Position numbers and translations under genes: made by a program. Below, in pieces: positions 25,212 to 27,107 of a stretch of 27,107 nt of DNA (positions are counted from its first letter, which is position 1; each line of letters starts with the position of its first letter). Source of the DNA: Actinomycetota bacterium (GTDB taxonomy: Bacteria; Actinomycetota; Acidimicrobiia; Acidimicrobiales; AC-25); NCBI GenBank assembly GCA_005888395.1, contig VAXF01000034.1, forward strand, positions 1 through 27,107, in the 5' to 3' direction. Below the pieces are notes generated by a model. That model was not told the DNA's origin, made no database searches, and worked only from the letters and a program-made list of their open reading frames with translations.

Positions 25212-27107
25212 CCGTGCTCGAGCGGCTGCGGCAGATCAACGCGCCGCCCCCGCCGGAGGACTCGGTGACGTTCCGCCTCGCCGTGCTCGTCGCCGTGATG
25301 GCGTCGGTGGCCGGTCTCCTCGGGCAGGGCGTCGGGACGCCCCTGCTGACGCTGGCCTGCATTGGAGGCATCCCCGCCGGGTTCCTGTTGTCGCACCTCG
25401 CCCGCCGCCGCGACCGCTTTTGGCTGAAGGTGGCGCTGGCGGCGGCGAGCATCGCCGCGTTCGGCAGCTTCCTCGCGTCCATACGTGGCCTCCAGGTGGC
25501 AAGCGACGTGCAGGTGCCGCTGGCCCAGCTCTTCCTCTGGGTGCAGTTCCTGCACTCGCTCGACGTGCCCAGCCGCCGGGACCTGCTGTTCTCCTTGGGC
25601 GCCAGCATCATCGTCGTGGCCGTCGCGGGGGTGTTCTCGATCTCCTTCGCGTTCGCTCCCTACCTCGCGACGTGGGCCGCCGCGAGCGTGGTCGCGCTGG
25701 TGCTCGCGCATCGCAGCGAGCTCGGCGCCCTGCCGGCCCTTGGCCCGCCTGCCGGCGGCGCGCGCTCCGGCCGCTCGAGGGGAATCGCGCGCCCGCTGGC
25801 GGCGGTTGTCGTGGCGGTGACGGTGCTCGCGGGAGGGCTCCTGCTCGTCGTGCCCGCGTCGGCGCCGCGCCATCCCTGGAGCCTGCCGGCACGCCTGGCG
25901 CAGACGATCGCCGTGCCGCTCGCCGGCGCGCTGTCGAACCCTTCGCTCGGCGGCAACGACCCGTCGCGCCGGTCGACGCACGCCGGCTCCGGCGCCGCCC
26001 GTTCGCGGTTCGGCTACTTCGGGTTCTCGGACGTGATGGACACAGGGGCACGCGGGCGTCCGGACGGGACGCTCGTGATGCGCGTGCGCGCCAGCCGCCC
26101 CGACTTCTGGCGGGGCCAGACGTTCGACACGTGGGACGGCCGGCGCTGGACACTGACGGACACGCGGACTCGCACGGTGCGCGGCACCTCACCGCTGCTC
26201 CTGCCTCTCGGTGTCGGCGACGTTCGCGGTGAGTCGTCGGGATTCGTGCAGACCTTCTACATCCGCCGGCCGGGACCCAACCTGATCTTCGGCGCCGCCG
26301 TGCCCGCCGAGCTCTACTTCCCGGTGAACCGCGTCTACCAGTTGCACGACGGAACGCTGCGCGCCGCCACCGACATCGGCCACGGCGACGTGTACACCGT
26401 CGTGAGCAGGCGGCCCGACGTGACCGCGGGCACCCTTCGGGCCGCCGACTCCGCCGCCGGCCCTGGCCTCGACGAGCGATCCCTCCTCCGGTACACGCAG
26501 CTCCCGTCGAGTACCACCGCCCGCGTGCGGGCGCTGGCGGTGCGCGTCGCGGCGGGCGCGCCGACGACCTACGACAAGGTCGTCGCCCTCGAGAGCTGGA
26601 TGGGCGCGCACACTCGCTACTCGCTCGACGTGCCGCCGCTGCCGCGCTCCGCCGACGCGGTCGACCGCTTCCTCTTCGTCGACCACGTCGGCTTCTGCGA
26701 GCAGATCGGGACGAGCCTGGTCGTCATGCTCCGTTCGCTCGGCGTGCCGGCGCGGCTCGCCGTCGGCTACGTCCCCGGGCGCCGCAACCCGTTCACCGGC
26801 TTGTACGAGGTGCGGGCCGACGATGCCCACGCGTGGGCCGAGGTGTGGTTCCCGGGCGTCGGCTGGCAGGGCTTCGACCCGACAGCGCGCGTCCCGCTGG
26901 CCGGTGAGGCCGCCGGCGGTGCGGCGGGAGCGGGGCTGCTGTCGTACTTCGGGGTCCACCTCCCGCGTGCGGCCGCCGACGCCCCGGGCATCCTGATCGG
27001 CGCGCTCGTGCTCGTGGTCGCGGCCGTCGCACTCGCGGGCGGGCCGGGCCGCGTTCGGGCGTGGCGGGCCCGGCGGGCGCGTTCGTGGGCCGACGTCCAG
27101 CTCGCCC
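25208..27107 (+). CDS. TgpA-like membrane transglutaminase, 3' end outside window
   Basis: This protein is open to the right edge of the window (633 complete codons visible). It begins at the ATG of an ATGA overlap with the DUF58 gene. About six hydrophobic segments fill the first 220 or so residues (DUF3488-like). A long extracytoplasmic region follows, then a transglutaminase core with the triad C497 (GFCEQIGTS), H541 (DDAHAWAEVWF) and D557 (GFDPTA). Another membrane segment lies at about residues 597-616 (ILIGALVLVVAAVALAGG). A basic stretch follows at the edge. MoxR, DUF58 and transglutaminase genes commonly form an operon in actinobacteria. The substrate is unknown; cell-envelope protein or peptide processing is a reasonable guess. 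Identity is good from architecture and triad. Confidence 0.88.
   Translation, partial: MTVLERLRQINAPPPPEDSVTFRLAVLVAVMASVAGLLGQGVGTPLLTLACIGGIPAGFLLSHLARRRDRFWLKVALAAASIAAFGSFLASIRGLQVASDVQVPLAQLFLWVQFLHSLDVPSRRDLLFSLGASIIVVAVAGVFSISFAFAPYLATWAAASVVALVLAHRSELGALPALGPPAGGARSGRSRGIARPLAAVVVAVTVLAGGLLLVVPASAPRHPWSLPARLAQTIAVPLAGALSNPSLGGNDPSRRSTHAGSGAARSRFGYFGFSDVMDTGARGRPDGTLVMRVRASRPDFWRGQTFDTWDGRRWTLTDTRTRTVRGTSPLLLPLGVGDVRGESSGFVQTFYIRRPGPNLIFGAAVPAELYFPVNRVYQLHDGTLRAATDIGHGDVYTVVSRRPDVTAGTLRAADSAAGPGLDERSLLRYTQLPSSTTARVRALAVRVAAGAPTTYDKVVALESWMGAHTRYSLDVPPLPRSADAVDRFLFVDHVGFCEQIGTSLVVMLRSLGVPARLAVGYVPGRRNPFTGLYEVRADDAHAWAEVWFPGVGWQGFDPTARVPLAGEAAGGAAGAGLLSYFGVHLPRAAADAPGILIGALVLVVAAVALAGGPGRVRAWRARRARSWADVQLA

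Overview
The window is GC-rich, densely packed DNA. Codons end mostly in G or C, GTG starts are common, and genes overlap at ATGA or TGATG junctions. It probably comes from an actinobacterium (Actinomycetota), perhaps an uncultured Acidimicrobiia-like lineage. The supporting signs are a mycothiol-dependent-isomerase-like (TIGR03086-type) protein, leaderless TANNNT promoters and a MoxR/DUF58/transglutaminase cluster. The class-level placement is inference.

Region 1 (1-10651, + strand) is the 3' part of a respiratory complex I operon: the end of nuoF, then nuoG-H-I-J-K-L-M-N. The cluster ligands and proton-path residues I checked are present. nuoA-E and most of nuoF presumably lie to the left, so this is probably a conventional 14-subunit, NADH-oxidising enzyme. 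nuoM appears to start at a CTG that overlaps the nuoL stop.

Region 2 (10652-21015, + strand) follows head to tail after 52 bp that hold a likely leaderless promoter. It is a second complete membrane and connecting module, nuoA-B-C-D-H-I-J-K-L-M-N, with no nuoE, nuoF or nuoG. Comparable 11-subunit sets are known in other actinobacteria, and their electron donor is generally not established. This copy is unusual in several ways. NuoD has Trp and Gln where the quinone-site Tyr and Asp normally sit. NuoH has a remodelled first loop. NuoI has Arg in place of one cluster-ligand Cys. NuoC carries a long acidic insert. nuoL has a frameshift exactly where the conserved GKSAQ lysine codon should be. 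A 22-codon reading frame is inserted between nuoD and nuoH with ATGA overlaps at both ends. Either this complex is specialised or decaying, or some of the changes are assembly errors.

Region 3 (about 21000-23063, + strand) starts with a MidA/NDUFAF7-type methyltransferase overlapping the nuoN stop. It is a candidate complex I assembly factor. A DUF1003 membrane protein and a TIGR03086-type DinB-fold protein with its own leaderless promoter follow.

Region 4 (23050-27107) has a small minus-strand Cys-x-Cys protein. Diverging from it is a MoxR ATPase, DUF58 protein (frameshifted) and TgpA-like membrane transglutaminase operon that runs off the right edge. The methyltransferase and MoxR genes both lack any canonical start at the required place. 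Each has an ATC codon five bases after a Shine-Dalgarno-like GAG.

No gene-free stretch exceeds 300 bases; the longest is 77 bp (23269-23345). I saw no RNA genes, insertion sequences, CRISPR arrays or convincing hairpin terminators.
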